NCBI RefSeq assembly: GCF_024198175.1 | Contig: NZ_JAJVKV010000002.1 | Coordinates: 496,001 to 560,000, forward strand | Reading direction: 5' to 3' | DNA: 64,000 bases | Source of the DNA: Pyxidicoccus xibeiensis | GTDB taxonomy: Bacteria; Myxococcota; Myxococcia; Myxococcales; Myxococcaceae | In this document: piece by piece, positions 1 to 8,839 of the stretch | Layout of the letters: every line of letters begins with the position of its first letter | How positions within the stretch are numbered: position 1 is the first letter of the stretch | Notes under the pieces: model-generated | The model's input: the letters and a program-made list of their open reading frames with translations, nothing else | What the model was told of the DNA's origin: nothing | Database searches by the model: none | Position numbers and translations under genes: made by a program

Positions 1-3000
1 TCTCCTGTCAGCTCACGGGCTTCGCCGACCTCGCGCGGCGGCTGGATGCCGAGGACCTGGGGGAGCTCGAGACGGCCTTCCACCAGGGCTGTGTGGAGGC
101 ACTCCAGCGCTACGGAGGCAGCGTCAACATGTACATGGGCGGCGAGGTGTACGCCTGCTTCGGCTGCCGCCAGGTGCGGGAGGATGACGCGGAGCGGGCG
201 GCACGTGCCGCGCTGTCCCTGGCGCGCGAGCTGCCGGAACTCCTCCAGAGGAGGCTGACGCACCTGTCCCTCTCCGGGCTGGGCACGAGGGTGGGCCTCC
301 ACACGGACCGCATCGTCCTGGACACACGCGCGCTCCATGGCGAGGCCCCGAGGGTGGTCTCCTGGATTGCGCGCCAGGCCGCGCCGGGAGAGGTGCTCAC
401 GGGGGAGACGACCTGGAAGCAGGTGCGCGGGGCCTTCGAGACAGAGGACCTCGGTGCTCGTGACTTCTCGGGCATCGCGGGGACGGCAAGCCTGTCCCTC
501 CACCGCGTGCTGCGCGAGCGGGAGGCCCGGGTCCGCTTCGAGCGGACGCTCGTGGCGGGCGGTCTCACGCCGCTGGTGGGGCGGGAGCAGGCGCTGCAAC
601 GACTGCTGGCGCTCTGGGAGGCGGCCCGGGACGGTCGGGGGGCGTTCGTCCTGGTGCGCGGCGAGGCGGGCATCGGCAAGTCCCGCCTCATCCAGGAGCT
701 GCATGAGCGCGTGCCCCCGGAGACGGCCATCCGGGTGCGGCTCCAGTGCTGGTCCCAGTTCAGTGCCATTGGCCAGCACCCTGCCGCCGAGCTGCTCCAG
801 CGCCTGCTCGGCTTCGCCCCGGAGGACTCACCGCAGCGGCAGTTGGAGCAACTGGAGGCCTGGCTGGACACGGTCGGAATGCCTGGGATGGACGCGCAAC
901 TGCTGGGCCTGCTCCTGGGGTTGCCCGTTCCCAAGGGCGCCCCGGTCTTCCAGCTCACATGCGAGCGGTGGCGGGAGCTGACGCATGTGGCCCTGGTGGA
1001 GCTGCTCCTGCGCCTCGCCCGACAGCGCCCCATGCTCCTGGTCGTCGAGGATGTGCACTGGGCTGACGCCTCCTGGCTCGAGTTCCTGGGTGCCCTCGTC
1101 GAGCGCATCGAAGGAGCGGCCCTGCTCGTTGTCCTCAGCGCCCGCCCGGAGTTCCAGCGGTGTCAGCCGGCCCGTGCTCGGGTGCACGAGCTCACCCTGG
1201 AGCGCCTGCCGGCCGGGCTCGCGACGACGCTGGTGAAGCAAGTCGCCCACGGCTCGGACCTGCCAGAGGAGACGGTGCGGAAGCTGGTGGAGAAGACGGA
1301 TGGGATTCCCCTCTTCATCGAGGAGATGACTCGCAGGGTCCTGGAGGGTGGGGCGGTGACGTCCATTCCCGCCACCCTGCATGACCTGCTGTTGTCGCGG
1401 TTGGACGTGCTGCCCTCGCGACAGAAGGCGCTGGCCCAGCTCTGCGCGGTGGTGGGACGGAGCTGCTGTCTGGAGTTGCTCGCGATCGTCACGGGGCGTG
1501 AGCCCGCCGACGTGCGACGAGAGCTCGCGGGGCTGATGGATGTGGGGTTGCTCCAGGAGGAGCCGGTGGAGGCGGGGGCGCCCGGGTACAGGTTCCGGCA
1601 CGCGCTCTTTCAGGATGCGGCGTACCAGTCCCTGACGCGTGGCGATCGGCGGGCCCATCACCGCCGCATCGCCCAGGTGCTGGTGGAGCACTTCCCGGAT
1701 GTGGTGGAGGACTGGCCCGAGGCCGTCGCGCACCACTTCTCGGAAGGGGGAGAGCCCGCGTCAGCCACCCTCTTCTGGAGCAGGGCCGGCCTACGCGCCT
1801 TCAGGCACAAGACCATTCCAGAAGCGGAAGGCCATCTGCTCCGGGCGCTGGAGCTCCTGCGCGGCTCGCCGGAGGCGCACGCAAGGCCCGAGGAAGAGCT
1901 GCCGGTGTTGGCCTTCCTGGGCTTCTCCCAGGCGTTGATTCAAGGGTTCGACTCGCCGGAGGCCGAGGGCACGGTTGCCCAGGCGTGTTCGCTGCTGCCT
2001 CGCGTCGAGGAGGAGACGTCCCAGCTCACGGTGAGCTACTCGCTCATCTTCAGTTATTACACGATCCGCGCCGACCTCTCTCGGGGCCACGAGTTGTCGG
2101 TGGAGGTGATGCGCCATGGCGAGCGCCACGAGGATCCGGCGCTGCTCTCCCGGAGTCATCAGATGCAGGCGTTCGTCCGTACCTACTGGGGACGTCCGCG
2201 GGCTGCCGTGGAATCGAGTGAGCGCGCGCTGGCCTTCGCTCGTCCGAACATCGCCCGGCATGGGGGGCAGGTGCCCCAAGAGGACAAGCGTCTATGGGTG
2301 GAGGCGCTGGCCCATTCCAGCCTGGCCCATTCGGCTCTGGGCCGGTTGGAGCGGGCCCGGGAGCACGGCCGGGAGGCGGTGCTGCTGGCCCGGCGCATGG
2401 GCGAGCCCGCCACGCAGATCATGTCGACGACCCTCACGGCCCTGGCCAGCTTGATGCGTGGGGATGTCCGGGAAGCGCTGAGCTGTACGGACGAGGTCAT
2501 CGCCATCTCCAGCGAGCAAAGCCATTGGCTGTGGCCCGACTGGGCCCGAGTCATCCGCGGCTGGGCGCTGGCCGAGCTGGGACAGTCGCAGGAGGCCCTG
2601 GCGCTCGTGTCACGTCAGTTGGAGCGACTGAGAGCACGCGGGGTCCAATGCTCATGGACCCTCGACCTGGCGGTGCTCGCGGGGATTCACCTGAAGCTGG
2701 GGCAGGTCGGTCATGGGGTGAGGGAGGTGAACGAGGCGCTTGGCCAGGCGGAGAAGACGGGAGAGCGGTGCTTCGAGTCCGAGCTGCGCCGCCTGTTGGC
2801 GGAGTTGCTGCGCGCCAGGGGCCAGGAGCGCGAAGCACGCAGTGCGTTCTTCCTCGCCATCGCCGTCGCGCGCGCACAGGGGATGCTCCTCTTCGAGCTG
2901 CGCGCGATGGTGGGGCTGACGCGGCTGCTGCGAGACATGGGGCATCCGGAGGCTGCCCGGAATCCCCTGGCGCGCGTCCTCGCCCGGTTCGACGCGGGCG

Positions 3001-3089
3001 AGGACTCGGCCGATCTCCGGGAGGCACGGGCGCTGGTGGCCCAGCTCAGTGCAGATGACGCCCTCGGGGCCCGCGCCGAGCCACGATGA
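1..3089 (+). CDS. AAA ATPase with degenerate class III cyclase domain (5' partial)
   Basis: The reading frame is already open at base 3, so the start lies outside the window. The first 170 or so residues follow the pattern of a class III adenylate/guanylate cyclase domain, including a stretch resembling the EDDAERAxRAAL helix. Both metal-binding aspartates look lost: the first motif reads CQLTGF (about nt 6-23) and the second MGGEVYACFG (from nt 135), where active enzymes have Asp. A large STAND-type ATPase module follows, with Walker A GEAGIGKSRL near nt 660 and Walker B LLVVEDVHWAD near nt 1035. The C-terminal half is helical and resembles TPR repeats. In myxobacteria such proteins often carry a kinase or an intact cyclase at the N-terminus; that part cannot be seen here. 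It is probably a cytoplasmic signalling ATPase rather than an active cyclase. Confidence 0.85.
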   Translation, partial: SCQLTGFADLARRLDAEDLGELETAFHQGCVEALQRYGGSVNMYMGGEVYACFGCRQVREDDAERAARAALSLARELPELLQRRLTHLSLSGLGTRVGLHTDRIVLDTRALHGEAPRVVSWIARQAAPGEVLTGETTWKQVRGAFETEDLGARDFSGIAGTASLSLHRVLREREARVRFERTLVAGGLTPLVGREQALQRLLALWEAARDGRGAFVLVRGEAGIGKSRLIQELHERVPPETAIRVRLQCWSQFSAIGQHPAAELLQRLLGFAPEDSPQRQLEQLEAWLDTVGMPGMDAQLLGLLLGLPVPKGAPVFQLTCERWRELTHVALVELLLRLARQRPMLLVVEDVHWADASWLEFLGALVERIEGAALLVVLSARPEFQRCQPARARVHELTLERLPAGLATTLVKQVAHGSDLPEETVRKLVEKTDGIPLFIEEMTRRVLEGGAVTSIPATLHDLLLSRLDVLPSRQKALAQLCAVVGRSCCLELLAIVTGREPADVRRELAGLMDVGLLQEEPVEAGAPGYRFRHALFQDAAYQSLTRGDRRAHHRRIAQVLVEHFPDVVEDWPEAVAHHFSEGGEPASATLFWSRAGLRAFRHKTIPEAEGHLLRALELLRGSPEAHARPEEELPVLAFLGFSQALIQGFDSPEAEGTVAQACSLLPRVEEETSQLTVSYSLIFSYYTIRADLSRGHELSVEVMRHGERHEDPALLSRSHQMQAFVRTYWGRPRAAVESSERALAFARPNIARHGGQVPQEDKRLWVEALAHSSLAHSALGRLERAREHGREAVLLARRMGEPATQIMSTTLTALASLMRGDVREALSCTDEVIAISSEQSHWLWPDWARVIRGWALAELGQSQEALALVSRQLERLRARGVQCSWTLDLAVLAGIHLKLGQVGHGVREVNEALGQAEKTGERCFESELRRLLAELLRARGQEREARSAFFLAIAVARAQGMLLFELRAMVGLTRLLRDMGHPEAARNPLARVLARFDAGEDSADLREARALVAQLSADDALGARAEPR

Positions 3090-3138
3090 GCTCACGCGCT
3101 GTTCGTACAGACTGGCCAGCCTCGCGCGCCCGGGTCCG

Positions 3139-4320
3139 CTACAGCAGCGAGCAGAGCCCGCCGGAGCCGGTGTGCGGAGGACAGTCGGTGCCCTGGCAGT
3201 AGGCCGTGCCGGAGTCGACGGCCGGGTTGCCCAGCAGCGCGGGGACGCTGACCTTGCATGTCCCGATGGCGCTGTTCCCCGCCGCATCGCTCACCGCGTA
3301 CGTGAGGGTATAGACACGGCCATTGCCCAGCAGCGCGGCCTCCGCGCGCACGCGGACGGACTTCCCATCCGCGCTGAGCCGGATGTCATCACAGGCCAGC
3401 ACCCGCAGGAGGGAGAGGGCGTCATCCGTCTCGTCGGAGGTGACGCGGAGGAACGTCCCGAACTGCTGCACGTCCAGCGTGCCGCCGCAGTTGTCGCTGG
3501 CGGGCAGGGCGCAGTCGCTCAGGTTGACCTGGACGTAGCCGGAGCTGGCGGAGGGGGCGAGGACACGGTCCTTGCGGGCACCGGGCACCGGGGCCGTGGT
3601 GTCCACCACGGTGACGTGGGCCGTGCAGGTGCTGGAGGCCTCGCCATCCGACACGGCGAGCTGCACGGGCGTGGTGCCGGCCGGGTAGGGGCCCTGGGGG
3701 CTCTGGGCGACGGTGAGCGGGCCGGGGCCCTGGTCCGGGTCGAACGAGCCCTGGTCGATGGTGGCGCTGCCCTGGCACAGGTCGTCCGCGACGACGGTGA
3801 CGTCCTGGCAGCGGGCCACGGGAGGCTGGTTCAGCTCACCCGGGTCGGTCACGCACGGGGCAGGCAGCGTGAGGGATGCGGTGTTGTTGACCTCGTCGTC
3901 CTCTGGATAGAACCGGTCATCGTCCGCGACGACGAAGACCTGCGTGGTGCCCTCCGGCACGGTGAGCGTGCGCTGGAAGGGATAGGCCTCGGCGCCGTAG
4001 AGCCAGGGGACCTCCACGCTGGTCAGCAGGGTGCCGCCCGTGGCGGGCTCACCTGCGTAGATGCCCGCGCGGGACGCGGCGATGCCCGTGAGGCCATGGT
4101 TCTTCACGGCCGCGGAGAGGCTCAGCGTGGTGGCCTGGCAGGAGCCGCTCAGGTCCACCGCAGCGAGGTCCAGGCCGGTGGGCGGCGGTGCCAGCGACTC
4201 ACGCCGGGTGCGAAGTGCCCCATCGCCACCCCGTGAATCGGACTCCAGGGCGAGGCCACCATCGCAGCCTCCGAGGGTGAGCATCACTGCCACTGCGGGG
4301 ACACTGTGACTCCAGGACAT
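3139..4320 (-). CDS. secreted lipoprotein with CARDB-like and HYR-like domains
   Basis: This is a 393-residue protein with a type II signal peptide; the lipobox is LGGC with the lipidated cysteine at residue 19. Residues about 45-140 resemble a CARDB-type beta-sandwich (FFVADDDRFYPEDDEVNN-like segment). Residues about 155-250 resemble an HYR/Ig-like module with the typical PVARCQDVTV start and VVDTTAPVP end. The C-terminus is cysteine-containing and ends a few residues after a PPHTGSGG stretch. The +2 residue after the cysteine is Asp, which in enterobacteria favours inner-membrane retention; that rule may not apply in myxobacteria. The gene converges with the ATPase gene, 49 bp apart. No enzymatic motif is visible, so a surface or envelope adhesion-like role is only an inference from the domain types. 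Confidence 0.75.
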   Translation of the reverse strand: MSWSHSVPAVAVMLTLGGCDGGLALESDSRGGDGALRTRRESLAPPPTGLDLAAVDLSGSCQATTLSLSAAVKNHGLTGIAASRAGIYAGEPATGGTLLTSVEVPWLYGAEAYPFQRTLTVPEGTTQVFVVADDDRFYPEDDEVNNTASLTLPAPCVTDPGELNQPPVARCQDVTVVADDLCQGSATIDQGSFDPDQGPGPLTVAQSPQGPYPAGTTPVQLAVSDGEASSTCTAHVTVVDTTAPVPGARKDRVLAPSASSGYVQVNLSDCALPASDNCGGTLDVQQFGTFLRVTSDETDDALSLLRVLACDDIRLSADGKSVRVRAEAALLGNGRVYTLTYAVSDAAGNSAIGTCKVSVPALLGNPAVDSGTAYCQGTDCPPHTGSGGLCSLL

Positions 4321-4336
4321 GGTTTCTCGCTCCTGT

Positions 4337-4468
4337 CATGCCGTTCGGCATGCAGCGGGGTACCCGCCTTCTTGGCGGCTCAGGGGAGCAGTGGATCGTG
4401 CCCGCGAGAAAGGGGACCGCGCCGTGAATGGAGCGTCATGGCCGTCTACCCCCTGCCCGTGGGCAGGG
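4337..4468. promoter_or_regulatory. two short palindromes in the lipoprotein gene upstream region
   Basis: The 223-bp space between the lipoprotein start (4320, minus strand) and the next gene (4544, plus strand) holds two perfect palindromes: CATGCCG-TT-CGGCATG at 4337-4352 and CCCTGCCC-GT-GGGCAGGG at 4451-4468. Their two-base centres fit protein-binding dyads better than RNA hairpins. No clear -35/-10 pair was recognised. A regulatory role is inference. Confidence 0.3.
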
Positions 4469-4543
4469 CGCCTACCTGCCTGCTCAGGAGACGCGCGTCG
4501 GCGCCGCGCGGACGGTGCGCCAGGCAATGCCTAGCGTGTTCCC

Positions 4544-4855
4544 ATGTCCCGGCTCTTGTTCTCCCGGCGCGCCGAGCGTCAGCTCCGGCGGCTTCCGGGC
4601 GAGGTGCGAATCCACCTCGAAACCCATCTGGAGAACCTGGCGCTCCTGATGGGGAGCACCGTGCCGCTGAAGCACCTCCTGTCCCGCCTGGAGCGGACGG
4701 AGGAGGGCTTCGTGACGACCGTGGAGGGCATCGACGTTTCATTCGCCCTCGACACGGTGCTTCGGGTCCTCCTGGTCCACTGCATCCTGCCCGCCCCCGG
4801 GGCCGAGCCTGCCGCCGGGGTGCGGGGCCGCCAGGACTCCCTGCCTGCGTCGTAG
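4544..4855 (+). CDS. small RelE/ParE-like protein
   Basis: A 103-residue protein whose N-terminal half (FSRRAERQLRRLP followed by a helical HLETHLENLA segment) has the look of the RelE/ParE fold: strand, two helices rich in Arg, then beta strands (GFVTTVEGIDVSFALD, VLRVLLVHC). The last 20 residues are low complexity. There is no recognisable antitoxin gene on either side, and the start lacks a good Shine-Dalgarno sequence. It could therefore be a solitary RelE-like domain with another role, or a chance ORF. The predicted fold is an impression from the sequence pattern, not a search result. Confidence 0.5.
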   Translation: MSRLLFSRRAERQLRRLPGEVRIHLETHLENLALLMGSTVPLKHLLSRLERTEEGFVTTVEGIDVSFALDTVLRVLLVHCILPAPGAEPAAGVRGRQDSLPAS

Positions 4856-4864
4856 CAGGGAGTC
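4835..4864. terminator. hairpin between convergent genes
   Basis: A perfect 10-bp stem (GACTCCCTGC at 4835-4844, GCAGGGAGTC at 4855-4864) with a 10-nt loop spans the stop codon of the RelE-like gene and lies 36 bp before the end of mvaS on the opposite strand. There is no T run on either side. A bidirectional terminator is plausible from position only. Confidence 0.5.
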
Positions 4865-4900
4865 GTGCCCTTCCGGGCCCTGGCGTCTTTCAGCGGCCGG

Positions 4901-6163
4901 TCAGGCCGCGCCGCCTTCCGCGTACAGCCGCTTGTGGTCCCGAATCTCCGTGAGCCGGAACGCGCCCGGAGCCGGGGCCACGGGCTCGGGAGCATCGGGA
5001 GCCAGCTTCATCAGCCGCTCGTACTCCTCCACGGAGACGCGCTCGCGCTTCGCAAGCACGGATTCCAGGTCCGCCTTCGCCATGCGCTCGGCGGCCTTCT
5101 CCCCGACGAGGCCGGAGTAGAACTCCGCCATGCAGCCGCTGCCGTATGACAGCAGGCCGATGCGCTGCCCCGCGAGCTGCGCGCCCTCGCGCTGGAGCAG
5201 GCCCGCCAGCGCCAGGTACAGCGACGCCGTGTACACGTTGCCGATGCGTGCGTTCAGCCCCAGCGACGTGGCCACCTGCGCGTCGTAGCTCGCGGAGGAC
5301 TTCGCCACCTCCTCGCGGGCCTCCGGCGTCCCGGGCCCCGGGCCCACCGCGTCCTCCAAATCACACAGCCGCAGCTGCGTGTGCGCCTTGCGCGCCATCT
5401 TGCAGAAGGGCACGTGGTAGGCGATTCGCGCCAGCTGCTCGCCGGGCATCGTGCCCGACCAGCGCACCAGCCCGTGCGCCAGCGCCTTCTCGCGCCAGCC
5501 CCGGTACGCGCCCGACAGCGCCTCGAGGTAGCAGTTGATGGAGTAGTGCCCGTCCACCAGCGCCTCCCGGCGGCCCACCGGCCTCCAGAAGTCGTACACG
5601 TCCATCGTGCACGTGCCGTTGAGGCCCACGTCCATCGCCAGCAGGTCCGGCTGCTCCGAGACGAGCAGCGCCACCGCGCCGCCGCCCTGGGTGGGCTCGC
5701 CCGCCGTGTTCAGCCCGTAGCGCGCGATGTCCGAGCAGATGACGACAGCCACCTTTCCCGCGCCCGCGCCCGAGGCAATCCACTCCGCCGCCGCCATCAG
5801 GCCAGCCGTGCCGCCGTAGCACGCGTGCTGCGTGTCGTACGTGCGCATGGTGCGCGGCAGCTTCAGGAGCCCCTGGACGTGCGAGGCGACCGGCTTCGAG
5901 TGGTCGATGCCCGTCTCCGTGCCCACCACCAGCATGCCGATGCGCGAGGGGTCCACGTCCTGCTGGCGCAAGAGCCGCGCCGCCGCCGAGGCCGCCAGGG
6001 CCACGGTGTCCTCGCCTGGGTCCGTGACGGCCATCTCCTTCGCACCCAGGCCCGCAGTGAACTTCGCAGGGTCCACCCCGCGCGCCCGCGCCAGGTCCTC
6101 GATGTCCACGTACCGGGAAGGCACCGCCACCGCCAACGCTTCGATTCCAACGCGCTTCTTCAT
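4901..6163 (-). CDS. mvaS: HMG-CoA synthase, first step of the aib route
   Basis: A 420-residue hydroxymethylglutaryl-CoA synthase family protein that condenses acetyl-CoA with acetoacetyl-CoA. The thiolase-fold active-site cysteine is visible in QHACYGGTAG (Cys115), preceded by the GTETGID segment around residue 83 where the general base Glu of the family lies, and followed by the AYHVPFCKM segment with the conserved His. It is the last gene of the five-gene minus-strand operon headed by aibR, 61 bp after aibC. In M. xanthus the gene at this place supplies HMG-CoA for alternative isovaleryl-CoA synthesis when leucine degradation is blocked. The usual mevalonate role is also possible; operon position favours the aib role at least in part. 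Confidence 0.93.
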   Translation of the reverse strand: MKKRVGIEALAVAVPSRYVDIEDLARARGVDPAKFTAGLGAKEMAVTDPGEDTVALAASAAARLLRQQDVDPSRIGMLVVGTETGIDHSKPVASHVQGLLKLPRTMRTYDTQHACYGGTAGLMAAAEWIASGAGAGKVAVVICSDIARYGLNTAGEPTQGGGAVALLVSEQPDLLAMDVGLNGTCTMDVYDFWRPVGRREALVDGHYSINCYLEALSGAYRGWREKALAHGLVRWSGTMPGEQLARIAYHVPFCKMARKAHTQLRLCDLEDAVGPGPGTPEAREEVAKSSASYDAQVATSLGLNARIGNVYTASLYLALAGLLQREGAQLAGQRIGLLSYGSGCMAEFYSGLVGEKAAERMAKADLESVLAKRERVSVEEYERLMKLAPDAPEPVAPAPGAFRLTEIRDHKRLYAEGGAA

Positions 6164-6224
6164 CGCACTCCTCGATTCCTCAGGCTCGTTCTCGAATCCC
6201 AGACACCCGCGCCCCCGCCCGCGC

Positions 6225-7268
6225 TCACGCCTCGGGCGGCACCAGCACCAGCCGGCCCGCCACCTCGCGGTTCTCCAGCCGGAAGTGCGCCCGCGCCGCC
6301 TCCGCCAGCGGCACCTTGTCCGTGACGAACTGCCGCACCCCGCCCGTGGCCGTCAGCCGCAGCGCCTCGTCCAGCTCCTGCTGCGTCGTGGCGTACGCGC
6401 CGAGAATCTCCAGCTCCTTCACGATGACCAGGCCCGGGTTGAGCTGCACCAGCCCGGACTCGAGGTTGCCCACCACCACCACGCGGCCGCCCGGCGCCAT
6501 GGACTTCATCGTCTGGTCGAACGTGGCGCTGCCGACGATCTCCACCGCCACATCCACGCCCGCGCCCTTCGTCCGCTTGCGCACCTCCGCCGCGAAGTCC
6601 AGCCCGCGCGAGAGGATGACCTCGTCCGCGCCGGCGTCCTTCAGCGCCTGCACCTTGGCCTCGCCGGACGTCACCGCGATGACGCGCGCCCCGTCCAGCT
6701 TCGCCAGCTGCACCGAGGACAGGCCCACGCCGCCGCTGGCGCCGGTGATGAGCACCGTCTCGCCCGCGCGGACCTTCGCCCGGGTGCGCACCGTGTGCAC
6801 CGCAGTGCCCGTGGTGCAGCACACCGTCGCGGCCTCCTCCCAGGGCAGCGACGCGGGCACCCGACCCAGCCCTGCCACCGGGGCCACCATGAACTGCGAG
6901 TAGCCGCCGGGCAGCTCCTCACCGAAGAAGCGGTTGTCGTTCTTGCAGAGGCTGTTGCGCCCGACCTTGCACAGCGCGCACTCGCCGCACGACAGGCGCT
7001 GCAGCGTGGCCGCGCGGTCGCCCGTCTTCCACCCCGGCGTCTCCGGGCCCACCTCCACCACCTCGCCCGCCGCCTCGTGGCCGAGGATGGCCGGCACGCT
7101 GGTGCGGGGCAGGTTGCCCCGGCGGTTGATGACGTCGTGGTAGCAGACGCCGCACGCGTGGACCTTCAGCAGCACCTCGCCGCGGCCCGGCCGGGGCACG
7201 GGGACGTTCTCCATCTTGAGGTTGCCCGCTTCACCAAAGCTGCGCAGAACGACAGCCTTCATCTCCAT
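6225..7268 (-). CDS. aibC: AibC, zinc-type medium-chain reductase forming isovaleryl-CoA
   Basis: A 347-residue medium-chain dehydrogenase/reductase. Catalytic-zinc residues are in place (Cys39 in ACGVCYHD, His64-Glu65 in GHEAAGEV), as are four structural-zinc cysteines (94, 97, 100, 108). The dinucleotide-binding motif is GASGGVG at 176-182. In M. xanthus AibC reduces 3,3-dimethylacrylyl-CoA to isovaleryl-CoA, the last step of the alternative pathway. Assignment rests on the gene order aibR-aibA-aibB-aibC-mvaS, which matches the described M. xanthus locus; the family alone would only say zinc-dependent alcohol dehydrogenase. It starts 36 bp after aibB. Confidence 0.9.
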   Translation of the reverse strand: MEMKAVVLRSFGEAGNLKMENVPVPRPGRGEVLLKVHACGVCYHDVINRRGNLPRTSVPAILGHEAAGEVVEVGPETPGWKTGDRAATLQRLSCGECALCKVGRNSLCKNDNRFFGEELPGGYSQFMVAPVAGLGRVPASLPWEEAATVCCTTGTAVHTVRTRAKVRAGETVLITGASGGVGLSSVQLAKLDGARVIAVTSGEAKVQALKDAGADEVILSRGLDFAAEVRKRTKGAGVDVAVEIVGSATFDQTMKSMAPGGRVVVVGNLESGLVQLNPGLVIVKELEILGAYATTQQELDEALRLTATGGVRQFVTDKVPLAEAARAHFRLENREVAGRLVLVPPEA

Positions 7269-7304
7269 GCCTCCGTGCTTCCCAGAAGTCTTCGTGTGGA
7301 TGTG

Positions 7305-8045
7305 TCAGGTGCCGACGAGCTGGTCGCGGTAGCCGCGCGAGTCGATGGCCCGGATGGCGGCCACCGTGCGTGCGTCGGGCAGCGAGGTGACGGGAAGTGA
7401 CTCCGCCACCGAGAACTCGAAGCCGGTGCGCTCGGAGATGGACTCCTCCGTGGCCCACGGGTGGCGAGCCAGCAGGCGGGCGCCGGCCGCGCCCAGCTCG
7501 AAGACGCCCAGGTCGGAGATGAGCGTCACCGGCCGGCGGGGGTCTCTCGTGGTTGCGACCTGGACTTCAGGCACCAGGTTGCGGCGGGACTGCCGGGGCA
7601 CCAGCAGCACCGGCCGCCGCACCCACTGCCGCAGCGTGGCCGCGCCCGCCACGCCGGGGAACTTCGTGCGCGGCCTGTCCAGGCTGCCGCTCGCCGTCAT
7701 GTTGGTGCAGCCGGCGCCGTCCACCTCGGCCGCGCCGAAGAAGACGGTGTCCACCCGTCCGCGCCGCGCATGGTCGAAGAGGTCCGGAATGGTGATTTCC
7801 GCCGAGCGCCCATCCAGGTAGCCCAGGTCCTCGGAGGAGGGGAGCAGCGTGGAGATGTCCGGGTCCAGCGAGCCCACGCAGGCCAGGTACGTCAGGCCCG
7901 GCGCATGCGTGGCCCGCGCCACGGCGATGGCGAGGATGGCCAGCGGCGACGCCACGCCCGTGGCCACCACGGCGCCGTCTTCAATCTGCCGGGCCAGGAG
8001 GGAGACGACCGTCTCCGCCGGCGTCACGTCGAGCGCCGCGCTCAT
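7305..8045 (-). CDS. aibB: AibB, 3-methylglutaconyl-CoA decarboxylase subunit
   Basis: A 246-residue protein of the class I CoA-transferase fold, beta-subunit type. The Glu of the usual SENG-type catalytic motif is not present; the corresponding region reads LACVGSLDPD with a cysteine at residue 56. As I recall it, Cys56 is the residue reported as important in the M. xanthus AibA/AibB decarboxylase. The complex is known to decarboxylate 3-methylglutaconyl-CoA to 3,3-dimethylacrylyl-CoA instead of transferring CoA. The ATG overlaps the aibA stop (ATGA at 8045-8042), so the two subunits are probably made in equal amounts. A database name would probably be glutaconate CoA-transferase subunit B, which the context argues against. 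Confidence 0.92.
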   Translation of the reverse strand: MSAALDVTPAETVVSLLARQIEDGAVVATGVASPLAILAIAVARATHAPGLTYLACVGSLDPDISTLLPSSEDLGYLDGRSAEITIPDLFDHARRGRVDTVFFGAAEVDGAGCTNMTASGSLDRPRTKFPGVAGAATLRQWVRRPVLLVPRQSRRNLVPEVQVATTRDPRRPVTLISDLGVFELGAAGARLLARHPWATEESISERTGFEFSVAESLPVTSLPDARTVAAIRAIDSRGYRDQLVGT

Positions 8046-8839
8046 GCCGCCCTCCGCGCCACCAGCGACGAGAGGAACTCCGCCTCGCGGCCCGTCTCGG
8101 CGAGCTGCAGGTAGCGCGCGAGCATCGCGTCGTCATGCGGGTACAGCCCGGTGCAGCCCGTGGGCAGCGCGCCGCCCGGGGCCAGCACGATGCGGTCCAC
8201 CTGGAAGCCCGGCACCGTGGCGCGAGGCAGCCGCGTCACGCGCTCCTCCACCGTGGCGATGACGCGCCTGGCGGCGCCCGCCACCAGCAGGTCCGTCGTC
8301 GGGTCCTCGATGTACAGGTTGCCGCGCTCGTCCGCGGCGCGCGCGTGGATGAGCGCCACGTCCGGGTAGAAGGCCGGCTCCACCGCCACGCTCTGGCCGG
8401 TGAACGGGTCCACCACCATGCGCGGCGGCTCCGCCTCTGCCAGCCCGGACACGTCCGCGTCCGGCGCGGGGATGAAGGGCAGCCCCATGGACGCCGCGCG
8501 CAGCCGCTGCACCACGCGGTAGCCGTCGTGCTCGCGCCAGGACAGCGTGCCCTGCTCCATGGCCCGCTTGAGGCAGGGCATGGGCCGCACCTTGCCCTCC
8601 AGGCTGAGCGCGCCGAACGCAAGCTCCACGCGGTCCAGACAGCCCCCCGCGACGAGGAGCTCGGCGGGCAGCGGGTTGGGCAACGAGATGAGGCCGAGCT
8701 TCCGCTTGCCCTGGGCGATGAGCTCCATCACCAGCGCCATGGGCGCGCGGCCGAGCATGAAGCCCCCGGTGGCCAGGAACGTCCCATCTGGGATGGAGGC
8801 CACCGCCTCCTCCAGCGAGCACCAGCGCGCCGTCTTCAT
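8042..8839 (-). CDS. aibA: AibA, 3-methylglutaconyl-CoA decarboxylase subunit
   Basis: A 265-residue class I CoA-transferase alpha-subunit-like protein. The glycine-rich N-terminal segment GGFMLGRAPMALV matches the CoA-binding loop of the family, and ALIHARAADERGN matches the central conserved block. The start was chosen at the ATG at 8839 because it overlaps the aibR stop (ATGA); the frame stays open further upstream but that stretch is the shadow of aibR. It works with AibB as the decarboxylase of the alternative isovaleryl-CoA route, which feeds iso-branched fatty acids and isovalerate-derived signals and metabolites in myxobacteria. The last point is from the literature on M. xanthus, not from this sequence. 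Confidence 0.92.
   Translation of the reverse strand: MKTARWCSLEEAVASIPDGTFLATGGFMLGRAPMALVMELIAQGKRKLGLISLPNPLPAELLVAGGCLDRVELAFGALSLEGKVRPMPCLKRAMEQGTLSWREHDGYRVVQRLRAASMGLPFIPAPDADVSGLAEAEPPRMVVDPFTGQSVAVEPAFYPDVALIHARAADERGNLYIEDPTTDLLVAGAARRVIATVEERVTRLPRATVPGFQVDRIVLAPGGALPTGCTGLYPHDDAMLARYLQLAETGREAEFLSSLVARRAA

Noticed and set aside
4544..4855. Complete toxin-antitoxin module
   Set aside because: Only a RelE/ParE-like protein is visible; no antitoxin gene was found on either strand nearby.
7305..8839. Glutaconate CoA-transferase subunits
   Set aside because: The fold is right, but the SENG-type catalytic Glu is absent, Cys56 is present and the operon is the aib set, so the decarboxylase AibA/AibB is the better call.
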